DNA of 6,179 bases, taken from NCBI GenBank assembly GCA_021798135.1, contig JAJZYI010000198.1:1-6179 (forward strand), written 5' to 3'. Below are positions 1 through 5,253 of this stretch, piece by piece. Position 1 is the first letter of the stretch, and each line of letters starts with the position of its first letter. The stretch is from Actinomycetes bacterium. GTDB lineage: Bacteria > Actinomycetota > Acidimicrobiia > Acidimicrobiales > UBA8190. Both the position numbers and the translations under genes were made by a program. The notes under the pieces were generated by a model. The model saw only the letters and a program-made list of their open reading frames with translations. It did not search any database and was not told where the DNA came from.

Positions 1-198
1 CCGGCCCGCGGCTCGTGGCCCTCGGCCGGTGGACGCCATCGTCGGGCCGGCCGGTCGCCGCCCGACCCGGGCCGCCGGCCGCCGTGCCGCGCCCGCCTCG
101 AAGCGCCGGATGGCGTCCACCTGGTCGGCGGAGATGAGCCCTGCGTCCTCCCAGCGCCGCAGGTGCACCGCCAGCCAGTCGCGGCCGGGCCTCGCCAT
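1..198 (-). CDS. Partial CDS, N-terminus of a DUF2157-like membrane protein
   Basis: An open frame runs leftward from an ATG at 198 to the window edge with no stop, giving the first 66 residues. Residues 8-34 read as WLAVHLRRWEDAGLIS followed by ADQVDAIRRFE. This matches the N-terminal pattern of DUF2157 proteins: an aromatic residue, then an acidic residue, then AGLIS, then a helix ending in AI-x-x-F/Y-E. In that family the short soluble module precedes many transmembrane helices, but the membrane part would lie outside the window, so the assignment rests on this motif alone. After residue 35 the sequence is an Ala/Arg/Pro-rich linker. The start lies 8 nt after the stop of the lipoprotein gene on the same strand, so the two are probably cotranscribed. 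No strong Shine-Dalgarno is visible, which fits translational coupling. Another protein with a similar helical N-terminus remains possible. Confidence 0.55.
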   Translation of the reverse strand, partial: MARPGRDWLAVHLRRWEDAGLISADQVDAIRRFEAGAARRPAARVGRRPAGPTMASTGRGPRAAGR

Positions 199-206
199 GG
201 CCGTCG

Positions 207-983
207 TCAGGGTCTCGGCCCGACCGGGACCAGGTACACCACGGTCTCGCCCGCCGGCAACCCGACCGCGGCCGCGGCACCCGCCTGGTCGATGCTGCCG
301 ACCGGCACGGCGGCGAGCTGGCTCGCTGTGGCCTGCAGCAGGACGTTCTCCGCCACGTGCCCCGCCTCCAGGTCGACGAAGCGGTCGGCCTGCCCGCCGT
401 AGCGCTGGCGGAGCCGTCCGGGGACCGCGGCGATCACGATCACGTCGGGGGCGTCGCCGACGACCTGCTGGCCGTGCGCTGCCGCCTGCAGCAGGCGACC
501 GACGCCCGCCTGGTCCCGCACGGCCACCCGGTGGCCCGCCGGCAGGTAGTGCATCACCTGGGTGGCCGTGACCACGTACAGCTCCAGCGGGTAGAGGCCC
601 CCCGCCGACGGCGCCGCCCGCTTGCCGTCGGCGGCGGTGACGCCCTGCCCGGCCCAGAGCAGCTGCCCGATCGTGGCCAGGGGCAGGTCGCCCGCCCCGA
701 AGGTCCGCTGCGACCGGCGCTCGGCGATGGCCTGGTCGAGCGGCATGCCACCTGCCGTTGTCGGGGACGGCAGCGTCACGACGCGCCCGAAGGCCTGCCC
801 ACCGGCCCCGGACGTGCTGCCGCCGGCGGGGGACGTGCCACGGCCGGCCTCGCCGCAACCTCCTGCGAGCACGCCGGCGAGGGCAGACGCGACGACCACC
901 ACCGAGATCGCCCCGGGGCGCAGCCGCCTCACCGTCGTCTCCGCCACCGAGCGACGGCGCGCCTGGCGCCCCCGTCCGGGCAT
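207..983 (-). CDS. SagB/ThcOx-family nitroreductase-like lipoprotein
   Basis: The protein is 258 aa from the ATG at 983. It starts with an Arg-rich region (VRRLRPG, about residues 18-24), then a hydrophobic stretch AISVVVVASALAGVLAGGC ending at Cys43, a plausible lipobox (A-G-G-C). A Gly/Ser/Thr linker follows, about residues 44-65. The catalytic domain shows the SagB-type dehydrogenase pattern: RRSQRTF at 89-95, LLWAGQGVT near 108-116, PSAGGLYP at 125-132, and LEAGHVAENVLLQA at 205-218. These are FMN-contacting and dimer-core motifs in the nitroreductase fold, so an FMN-dependent redox enzyme anchored outside the membrane is likely; its substrate is unknown. No cyclodehydratase partner is visible here. 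The start is uncertain: GTG at 947 would give a more typical 31-residue lipoprotein signal, and GTG at 1055 is also in frame. None has a clear ribosome binding site. It is upstream of the partial DUF2157-like gene. Confidence 0.85.
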   Translation of the reverse strand: MPGRGRQARRRSVAETTVRRLRPGAISVVVVASALAGVLAGGCGEAGRGTSPAGGSTSGAGGQAFGRVVTLPSPTTAGGMPLDQAIAERRSQRTFGAGDLPLATIGQLLWAGQGVTAADGKRAAPSAGGLYPLELYVVTATQVMHYLPAGHRVAVRDQAGVGRLLQAAAHGQQVVGDAPDVIVIAAVPGRLRQRYGGQADRFVDLEAGHVAENVLLQATASQLAAVPVGSIDQAGAAAAVGLPAGETVVYLVPVGPRP

Positions 984-1112
984 GGAACCGCAGGGTCGGG
1001 AGTCGTGCACCCATCGTGTGCCGCAGGCGGATCCCGCCACAGGGCACAACGTCACAACGGGGACGGCCGCCGTGCGGACCGAGCGGCTGTCACTCGGCCT
1101 CCGGTGCGCTCC

Positions 1113-1161
1113 GCTCGCCCTGCCGGCAACGGCCGGGGCTCGCCCTGCCGGCGACGGCCGG
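1113..1161. repeat. Tandem 24-bp repeat (period 25) with GNRA-loop hairpins
   Basis: Copy 1 (1113-1136) and copy 2 (1138-1161) are identical except for one A-to-G change. Each copy contains GCCG, a 4-base loop, then CGGC (1122-1133 and 1147-1158). The loop is GCAA in copy 1 and GCGA in copy 2, both fitting the GNRA tetraloop pattern. A T/C mismatch and two or three further C-G pairs extend each stem. The element lies upstream of the candidate GH25-like promoter, so it may act as DNA rather than RNA. Confidence 0.75.
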
Positions 1162-1196
1162 ACGAAGGTGGTGCACCGTCGGGGCGCCGGCGAGCG

Positions 1197-1210
1197 GCAC
1201 CGACCGGTGC
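1197..1210. promoter_or_regulatory. Perfect 6-2-6 inverted repeat, candidate operator
   Basis: GCACCG, the spacer AC, and CGGTGC form a perfect dyad. It sits 38 bases upstream of the candidate -10 of the secreted GH25-like gene, a position suited to an activator or repressor. Short dyads are common in DNA this GC-rich, so this is a weak call without conservation data. Confidence 0.3.
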
Positions 1211-1248
1211 GAGCCTGCGCCGGTCCGGCCCCACACGGGACGACCGGG

Positions 1249-1254
1249 TACGCT
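1249..1254 (+). promoter_or_regulatory. Candidate -10 hexamer TACGCT for the GH25-like gene
   Basis: TACGCT fits the actinobacterial TANNNT -10 pattern and is one of very few TA-containing sites in this spacer. It would place the transcription start near 1261 and give a leader of about 43 nt. No good -35 (TTGACA-like) lies 16-19 bases upstream, so the call is tentative. Confidence 0.35.
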
Positions 1255-1290
1255 CAACGTGCCCACAACCGTTCGGCGAGCGAGCGCACC

Positions 1291-1294
1291 GGAG
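1291..1294 (+). promoter_or_regulatory. Ribosome binding site GGAG of the GH25-like gene
   Basis: GGAG ends 9 bases before the ATG at 1304. It decides this start over the much longer upstream frame, which begins near 758 and overlaps the divergent lipoprotein gene. Confidence 0.6.
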
Positions 1295-1303
1295 TGTCGA
1301 CCG

Positions 1304-2284
1304 ATGGAACCTCGAGCCCTGGCACACCGAGCCGGCCGGGCCACCGCCCAGCTGGCGCTGGTCGGAGCGGTCGTCCTCGCCGCTGCAGCGCCCGCCTACG
1401 CAGCCAAGCCGAGTCACGCCGGTGGTGGTGGTAGTGGTGGAGGTGGCGGCGGCGCGGGCAGCAGCACGCCGATCGGCAACGACGTCTCGTACCCCCAGTG
1501 CGGCGGCAGCCTGCCCGCCAGCCCTGCCTTCGGCATCGTCGGCGTGAACGACGGGCTCGCCAACGACCTGAACCCGTGCCTCGGCCCGTCCCCTGCGTAC
1601 CCGTCCTACGCGCAGAGCGAGCTGTACTGGGCCGTCGCCTCCTCCACGGGCACGAGCGCACAACCGAAGGCGTCCCTCTACGTCAACACCGCCGACCCGG
1701 GCAACGCCTACAACGGCGCGCCGATCGGCGACTGGCCGACGTCGTCGCTGAGCAGCGACCCCTACGGCTCGTGCACGACGTCGACGGTGACGCTCGGCAG
1801 CGGAACGTACGTGCTCGGCCAGAACTCGACGGCGTGCGCCTGGCAGTACGGCTACGACAAGGCAGCGCAGGACGCTGCGTGGCTCACGAGCGCGGCCGAC
1901 GCCGTCGACGCCCAGTCCCCGCCCACCCCGGTGGCCACCACGCCGGGGAGCTACCCCTGGTGGCTCGACGTCGAGACGGCGAACACGTGGCAGTCGGGCA
2001 CGTCCGGGCAGGCCATGAACGTCGCCGACCTGCAGGGCATGATCGCCGCGTTCCAGGTCGCCGGTGCCACGTCGGTCGGGGCCTACTCGACGTCGTCCCA
2101 GTGGGACGCGGTGACGGGCGGCACCACGGCGGCGTCGGGCGCGCTGTGGGGCATCCCGGACTGGGTCCCCGGCGCGAAGAAGCTGTCACAGGCCGAGTCC
2201 ACCTGCAGCCAGGCCTCCTTCACCGGTGGCTCCGTCACCGTCACCCAGTGGTCCGGTCGGATCGACAACGACTACGCCTGCTGA
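1304..2284 (+). CDS. Secreted GH25-lysozyme-like (DUF1906-like) protein
   Basis: The protein has 326 aa. Residues 1-33 form a Sec-type signal peptide: Arg/His n-region, hydrophobic core AQLALVGAVVLAAAAP, and cleavage probably after AYA (33). A Gly-rich linker follows at 40-50, with one Ser at 44. The mature domain starts NDVSYPQC (59-66), resembling the DVSxxQ opening of GH25 and related glycosidase-like barrels. WWLDVE at 219-224 corresponds to the strand carrying the Asp/Glu pair (D222, E224) in GH25 lysozymes. The C-terminus VTQWSGRIDNDYAC (313-326) resembles the terminal QY/QW...D strand of the same fold. The six cysteines all lie in the mature part and could form three disulfides. The likely role is binding or cutting cell-wall glycan outside the cell. 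Catalysis is not proven, since only the DxE pair is clear. It is followed 5 nt later by a DoxX gene, probably in one operon. Confidence 0.8.
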   Translation: MEPRALAHRAGRATAQLALVGAVVLAAAAPAYAAKPSHAGGGGSGGGGGGAGSSTPIGNDVSYPQCGGSLPASPAFGIVGVNDGLANDLNPCLGPSPAYPSYAQSELYWAVASSTGTSAQPKASLYVNTADPGNAYNGAPIGDWPTSSLSSDPYGSCTTSTVTLGSGTYVLGQNSTACAWQYGYDKAAQDAAWLTSAADAVDAQSPPTPVATTPGSYPWWLDVETANTWQSGTSGQAMNVADLQGMIAAFQVAGATSVGAYSTSSQWDAVTGGTTAASGALWGIPDWVPGAKKLSQAESTCSQASFTGGSVTVTQWSGRIDNDYAC

Positions 2285-2289
2285 CGGCG

Positions 2290-2814
2290 ATGCGCCCGCC
2301 CGGCTCCACGACCGATCGCGACGTCGCCGCCGCCCTGCTCCGGCTGGCCCTCGGCCCGATGCTGGTCGCCCACGGTGCCAACAAGGTCGCGGGACCCGGC
2401 GGCCTGGACGGCACGACCCGGTGGTTCGCCGCGCTCGGGCTCAGGCCTCCGTGGCTCCACGCCCGCCTGGCGGCCGGCACGGAGATCGCCGCCGGGACGC
2501 TCGTCACCCTCGGGTGGCTCGCCCCGCTGCCCGAGGCGGCGGTCATCGGCCTGATGGCGACGGCGGCCGCCACCGACCACCGGCGCAAGGGCTTCTTCGT
2601 CTTCAAGGGCGGATGGGAGTACGTAGCCGTCGTCGGTGCGGCCGCCGCCGGACTCGCGGCCCTGGGGCACGGCCGCTGGTCCGTCGACGCCCGCCTGGGC
2701 CACCGGCGGCGCGGCCCGGCAGCCGCGGCGGCGGCGGCCGCTCTCGGCCTGGCCAACGCCGCCGCGCTGCTCGCCGCCTGCTACCGGCCCGAGCCGGCCG
2801 ACGACACCGCCTGA
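2290..2814 (+). CDS. DoxX-family integral membrane protein
   Basis: The protein has 174 aa. It shows the DoxX pattern: LRLALGPMLVAHGANKVAG (17-35), then a loop GGLDGTTRWFAALGLRPP (37-54), a second helix with TEIAAGTLVTLGWL (64-78), a third helix ending near TAAATDHRRKGFF (91-103), and GGWEY (107-111) opening a fourth helix. A fifth hydrophobic stretch (about 143-163, Ala-rich) follows the usual four helices. DoxX proteins are small membrane proteins linked in some bacteria to quinone or thiol redox complexes, but most members have no assigned role. No redox partner is visible next to this one. The ATG lies 5 nt after the stop of the GH25-like gene with no clear Shine-Dalgarno, which suggests translational coupling. 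The start is the first Met after that stop. Confidence 0.85.
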   Translation: MRPPGSTTDRDVAAALLRLALGPMLVAHGANKVAGPGGLDGTTRWFAALGLRPPWLHARLAAGTEIAAGTLVTLGWLAPLPEAAVIGLMATAAATDHRRKGFFVFKGGWEYVAVVGAAAAGLAALGHGRWSVDARLGHRRRGPAAAAAAAALGLANAAALLAACYRPEPADDTA

Positions 2815-2823
2815 CCGGACCGC

Positions 2824-2842
2824 CCGGGAGCGCCGCTGCCGG
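2824..2842 (+). terminator. Candidate hairpin after the DoxX gene
   Basis: CCGG, one G/G mismatch, AGC, loop GCC, GCT and CCGG form a 7-bp interrupted stem starting 9 bases after the DoxX stop. No T-tract follows, as is usual in very GC-rich genomes, so it is only a possible terminator. The rest of the spacer up to 3025 shows no gene or further clear element. Confidence 0.35.
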
Positions 2843-3025
2843 CCACGCCCCCCGGTCGATCCCCGCCAGCCGCTCAGGTCGGCCCCTCACGGCCTGGCGA
2901 GCCACGCCCCCGGCGGTCACCGCCGGCCCGTCGGGTCCGCCCCGCAGGGCGGCGCGCGTCACGTCCCCTGACGATCTCCGCCGGCCTGCCGGGCCCGGCC
3001 GGCACGCCCTCGCCGGTCGCCTCCC

Positions 3026-3052
3026 GGCCGGGCCGGCCAGCGCGGCCCGGCC
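3026..3052 (-). terminator. Strong GC hairpin just past the LLM oxidoreductase stop
   Basis: GGCCGGGCCG (3026-3035) and CGGCCCGGCC (3043-3052) are perfect inverted repeats of 10 bp around a 7-base loop. The hairpin begins 3 bases beyond the stop codon of the minus-strand LLM gene and lies between convergent genes, so it could end transcription from either side. It lacks a T-tract on both strands. Confidence 0.5.
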
Positions 3053-3055
3053 AGC

Positions 3056-3949
3056 TCAGCTGCCGGCGCGCACAGGCGCCGCCACCTCGCCGAGGAAGCG
3101 GTCGAGCAGGTCCCGGCGGGCCGGGCCGGTGCCGAGGTTCCAGTCCGGCAGGATGAACTCGCCCACCCCGGCCTCGGCGTAGCGGTGCAGCAGCTCCTGC
3201 AGCTCGGTCACGCCCGCCCGCACCGACGGCAGCCGGCTGGCGGCCGGCCCCGTGCCGGTCATGTCCACCAGGACCTGGGCCGATCGGGCGATGGTGCCGG
3301 GGTCCCGGCCCACGGCCTCGCAGTGGCGGTCGAGAACGGCGCCCTTGGCGGCCAGGACGTCGGGCGTCCCCCAGGTGTTCCACTCGTCCGCCCACCGCGC
3401 CACGATGCGGAGCGTCACCCGCTCGCCCCCGCCGCCGACCAGCAGCGGCAGGTGGGCCTGGACGGGCTTGGGCTGCATGGGCGCGTCGCTCAGCCGGTAG
3501 GCGCGCCCCTCGAAGGACACCCGGGGCTCGTCGAGCAGCCCGCGCACCACCGCGCACGCCTCGTCGAGGCGCGCGAGGCGCTCGGGGACGTCGAAGAGCT
3601 CCATGCCGTACGCCCGGTGCTCGTTCTCCTGCCAGCCGGCGCCCAGCCCGAGCACCACGCGCCCGCCGCTCAGCTGGTCGACCGACGCGGCGATGTTGGC
3701 GAGCACGGCAGGATGGCGGTAGGTGTTGGCGCAGACCAGCGAGCCCAGCCGCACCCGCGGCACCACGGTGGCCAGGCCGGCCAGCACCGACCAGCACTCG
3801 AGCATCGGACCGTCCACCGGGCCGGGCCCCGAGGGCATGAAGTGGTCGGCGACCCAGATGCCGTCCCAGCCGCTCGCCGCTGCGTGCGCGGCCACGTCGA
3901 GCAGGTCGGCCCACGACTGGGCGGCGGTCGGCCACACGCTGAAGCGCAT
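3056..3949 (-). CDS. LLM-class (F420-dependent type) oxidoreductase
   Basis: The protein has 297 aa, a normal length for a bacterial luciferase-like (LLM) TIM-barrel enzyme. It opens MRFSVWPTA, then DGIWVADHF (29-37), the loop where LLM enzymes carry cofactor/substrate residues. The family block RHPAVLANIAASVDQLSGG continues into GRVVLGLGAGWQENEHRAYG (78-115), and PLLVGGGGE (168-176) is the phosphate/cofactor-binding strand. TWGTP and the C-terminal VGEFILPDWN strand also fit. Enzymes of this type in actinobacteria usually use F420, sometimes FMN, in hydride transfer; the cofactor cannot be decided from the motifs read here. The substrate is unknown. A candidate -10 (TAGCCT) sits 9 bases before the ATG, implying a leaderless or nearly leaderless mRNA, and no strong Shine-Dalgarno is present. 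It diverges from an alpha/beta hydrolase that may act in the same pathway. Confidence 0.9.
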   Translation of the reverse strand: MRFSVWPTAAQSWADLLDVAAHAAASGWDGIWVADHFMPSGPGPVDGPMLECWSVLAGLATVVPRVRLGSLVCANTYRHPAVLANIAASVDQLSGGRVVLGLGAGWQENEHRAYGMELFDVPERLARLDEACAVVRGLLDEPRVSFEGRAYRLSDAPMQPKPVQAHLPLLVGGGGERVTLRIVARWADEWNTWGTPDVLAAKGAVLDRHCEAVGRDPGTIARSAQVLVDMTGTGPAASRLPSVRAGVTELQELLHRYAEAGVGEFILPDWNLGTGPARRDLLDRFLGEVAAPVRAGS

Positions 3950-3958
3950 CGCCTGCCG

Positions 3959-3964
3959 AGGCTA
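3959..3964 (-). promoter_or_regulatory. Candidate -10 TAGCCT for the LLM oxidoreductase
   Basis: On the minus strand TAGCCT lies 9 bases before the ATG, so the transcript would begin within a few bases of the start codon. The same hexamer precedes the divergent hydrolase at 4234-4239. TTGCGG motifs created by the 8-bp repeats lie 4, 12 and 20 bases upstream. The 20-base spacing is the nearest to a usable -35 distance, and the match to TTGACA is partial. Confidence 0.4.
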
Positions 3965-3970
3965 CCTGCC

Positions 3971-4050
3971 GCAACGCCGCAACGCCGCAACGCCGCAGCA
4001 CCCCAGCACCCCAGAGCCCCAGCACCCCAGAGCCCCAGCACCCCAGAGCC
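3971..4050. repeat. Phased 8-bp tandem repeat array with G-quadruplex potential
   Basis: Ten consecutive 8-base units keep exact phase. Three are GCAACGCC, one is the transitional GCAGCACC, and the last six alternate CCAGCACC and CCAGAGCC. The last six also read as a 16-bp higher-order unit repeated three times. CCCC runs occur at 4001, 4009, 4017, 4025, 4033 and 4041, each separated by exactly four bases, so the minus strand carries six GGGG runs with N4 loops. The array ends about 21 bases upstream of the LLM oxidoreductase start. It is non-coding in any convincing frame. Confidence 0.9.
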
Positions 4051-4082
4051 GCGCCGCAGCGACGCCGCGGCGGCCAGACCCC

Positions 4083-4104
4083 GGCACAGTGGCACACCGG
4101 CACA
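4083..4104. repeat. Second 8-bp-period repeat, GGCACA x3
   Basis: GGCACA occurs at 4083, 4091 and 4099, again with a period of 8 bases but a different unit from the array at 3971-4050. Two-base spacers (GT and CC) separate the copies. It could be three helically offset half-sites or another slippage product. Confidence 0.6.
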
Positions 4105-4135
4105 GGGGCGCTCGGGAATGCCCCGACACGTGGAG

Positions 4136-4150
4136 ACCCGGACACCGGGT
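4136..4150. promoter_or_regulatory. Perfect inverted repeat ACCCGG-ACA-CCGGGT
   Basis: Two 6-bp arms surround a 3-base spacer in the divergent region between the LLM oxidoreductase and the hydrolase. A related half-site (GACCCGGGCACC) follows near 4161. The position, about 83 bases upstream of the hydrolase -10 candidate, would suit a regulator binding site. No regulator gene is present in the window. Confidence 0.35.
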
Positions 4151-4233
4151 ACCGCCGGCCGACCCGGGCACCGCGTCCCGCCCCGCCGACCTGCCGCGAG
4201 CCCGCTCCGGGACCGGTCGGCGCTGGGCGCAAT

Positions 4234-4239
4234 TAGCCT
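4234..4239 (+). promoter_or_regulatory. Candidate -10 TAGCCT for the alpha/beta hydrolase
   Basis: TAGCCT fits TANNNT and lies in CAATTAGCCT, the most AT-rich patch of this spacer. It is 26 bases before the ATG, giving a leader of about 20 nt that includes the Shine-Dalgarno. GACCGG at 4211-4216 is 17 bases upstream but is a poor -35. Confidence 0.45.
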
Positions 4240-4253
4240 GGGACCAGCGCACG

Positions 4254-4259
4254 AAAGGA
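4254..4259 (+). promoter_or_regulatory. Ribosome binding site AAAGGA of the hydrolase
   Basis: AAAGGA ends 6 bases before the ATG at 4266. It is the strongest Shine-Dalgarno in the window and fixes the start of the hydrolase, although the frame is open much further upstream. Confidence 0.75.
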
Positions 4260-4265
4260 CGGCCC

Positions 4266-5225
4266 ATGAGCGAGGGCGCCGACGAGCGGGGCGGGCACGA
4301 CGAGGGGGTCGCGGACGACGAGCGGGTCCCGTACGACGAGCTGTCGATGTTCGCGGAGAACGCGGCCGAGGCCGGCATCGCCTACCCGGGCCCGCCGGAC
4401 GTGCGCCGGGTGCGGGTGGAGGTGGTACCGGGGCGGCAGCTGAGCGCGCTGGTCTGGGGCACCGGGCCGGCCGAGCTCGTGCTGCTGCACGGCGGCGCCC
4501 AGAACGCCCACACGTGGGACACGGTGGCGCTCGCCCTGGGTGTGCCGCTGGTGGCCGTGGACCTCCCCGGGCACGGCCATTCGGACGACGCACCCGGCAG
4601 CCCCGTCGACGTCCACGCCAACGCCCGCGACGTCGCCGAGGTGGTCCGTCGGCTGGCACCGCAGCGCCGGGCCGTGGTGGGGATGTCGCTCGGCGGGCTC
4701 ACGGCCCTGGCGCTGGCGGACACGCACCCGGACCTCGTCCCCGCCGTCGTGCTCGTCGACATCACGCCCGGGGTCACGCCGGCCAAGGCCGCCGCCATCG
4801 CCGCGTTCGTCCGCGGGCCGTCCTCGTTCCCCGACTTCGACGCGCTCCTCGCCCGCACCATCGAGCACAACCCGACGCGGTCCGTGTCGTCGCTGCGCCG
4901 GGGCATCCTCCACAACGCCGTGCAGCAGCCCGACGGCACCTGGCGCTGGCGCCACGCCCGCCCGGGCCAGGCCGGCCACTTCAAGGGCAGCCCCGCCTCA
5001 GACCACCGGGACCTGTGGGACGCGGTCGAGCGCCTGCGCGTGCCGGCCATGCTGGTGCGTGGCATGCGCCCCCAGTCGGTGGTCGACGACGCCGACGAGG
5101 CCGAGCTTCGCCGGCGCCTGCCCGGCGTGGCCGTCGCCCACGTCGCCGAGGCCGGCCACAGCGTGCAGGGCGACGCTCCCGTGGAGCTCGCCCGCCTCAT
5201 CGAGGCGTTCGCGCTCCGCCGCTGA
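4266..5225 (+). CDS. Alpha/beta hydrolase fold protein
   Basis: The protein has 319 aa. An acidic N-terminal extension (about 1-45) precedes the fold. LVLLHGGAQNAHTW (71-84) carries the oxyanion-hole HGG (75-77). VDLPGHGHS (98-106) is the typical loop after the third strand. GMSLGG (139-144) is the nucleophile elbow, with Ser141. EAGHSVQGDAP (295-305) supplies the catalytic His298. The acid is less certain; D274 or D275 in SVVDDADE is the best candidate. The full triad argues for a working hydrolase (ester, epoxide-like or C-C bond), but the substrate cannot be read from the sequence. It has its own promoter and ribosome binding site, diverges from the LLM oxidoreductase and converges with the SRPBCC gene, ending 28 bases from its stop. 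It has no signal peptide, so it is cytoplasmic. Confidence 0.92.
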   Translation: MSEGADERGGHDEGVADDERVPYDELSMFAENAAEAGIAYPGPPDVRRVRVEVVPGRQLSALVWGTGPAELVLLHGGAQNAHTWDTVALALGVPLVAVDLPGHGHSDDAPGSPVDVHANARDVAEVVRRLAPQRRAVVGMSLGGLTALALADTHPDLVPAVVLVDITPGVTPAKAAAIAAFVRGPSSFPDFDALLARTIEHNPTRSVSSLRRGILHNAVQQPDGTWRWRHARPGQAGHFKGSPASDHRDLWDAVERLRVPAMLVRGMRPQSVVDDADEAELRRRLPGVAVAHVAEAGHSVQGDAPVELARLIEAFALRR

Positions 5226-5232
5226 CGGACCC

Positions 5233-5250
5233 CGCCGAGCGTCGCCGGCG
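5233..5250. terminator. Short hairpin between convergent stops
   Basis: CGCCG (5233-5237) and CGGCG (5246-5250) can pair around an 8-base loop in the 28-base gap between the hydrolase and SRPBCC stops. It is small and lacks a T-tract, so its value rests on location. Confidence 0.25.
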
Positions 5251-5253
5251 CGG

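Larger units (their letters stand above)
984..1303. other. Divergent intergenic control region
   Basis: These 320 bases separate the minus-strand lipoprotein gene from the plus-strand secreted GH25-like gene, and I see no convincing gene in them. They contain a tandem 25-bp repeat (1113-1161), a perfect short dyad (1197-1210), a candidate plus-strand -10 (1249-1254) and the ribosome binding site of the GH25-like gene. There is no TA dinucleotide within about 100 bases upstream of the lipoprotein start, so no TANNNT -10 can be proposed for that gene close to its ATG. Confidence 0.6.

Noticed and set aside
29..571. Plus-strand open frame of 180 codons
   Set aside because: It is an Arg/Pro/Ser-rich antisense frame to the lipoprotein and DUF2157-like genes, with no domain motif.
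758..1303. Upstream extension of the GH25-like frame
   Set aside because: It overlaps the lipoprotein gene on the other strand and translates to Arg/Pro-rich low-complexity sequence. The signal peptide and GGAG ribosome binding site place the start at 1304.
1421..1453. GGT-rich tract as a regulatory G-quadruplex
   Set aside because: It encodes the Gly-rich linker of the secreted protein, and the GG runs are explained by glycine codons. Any two-layer quadruplex would be weak.
3971..4104. CRISPR array
   Set aside because: The units are 8 bases long without unique spacers and no cas gene is present.
3962..4378. Minus-strand frame with LGCWGSGVLG-type repeats
   Set aside because: The apparent peptide repeat is just the 8-bp DNA array read in one frame (three units equal eight codons). 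It has no ribosome binding site and runs antisense into the hydrolase.
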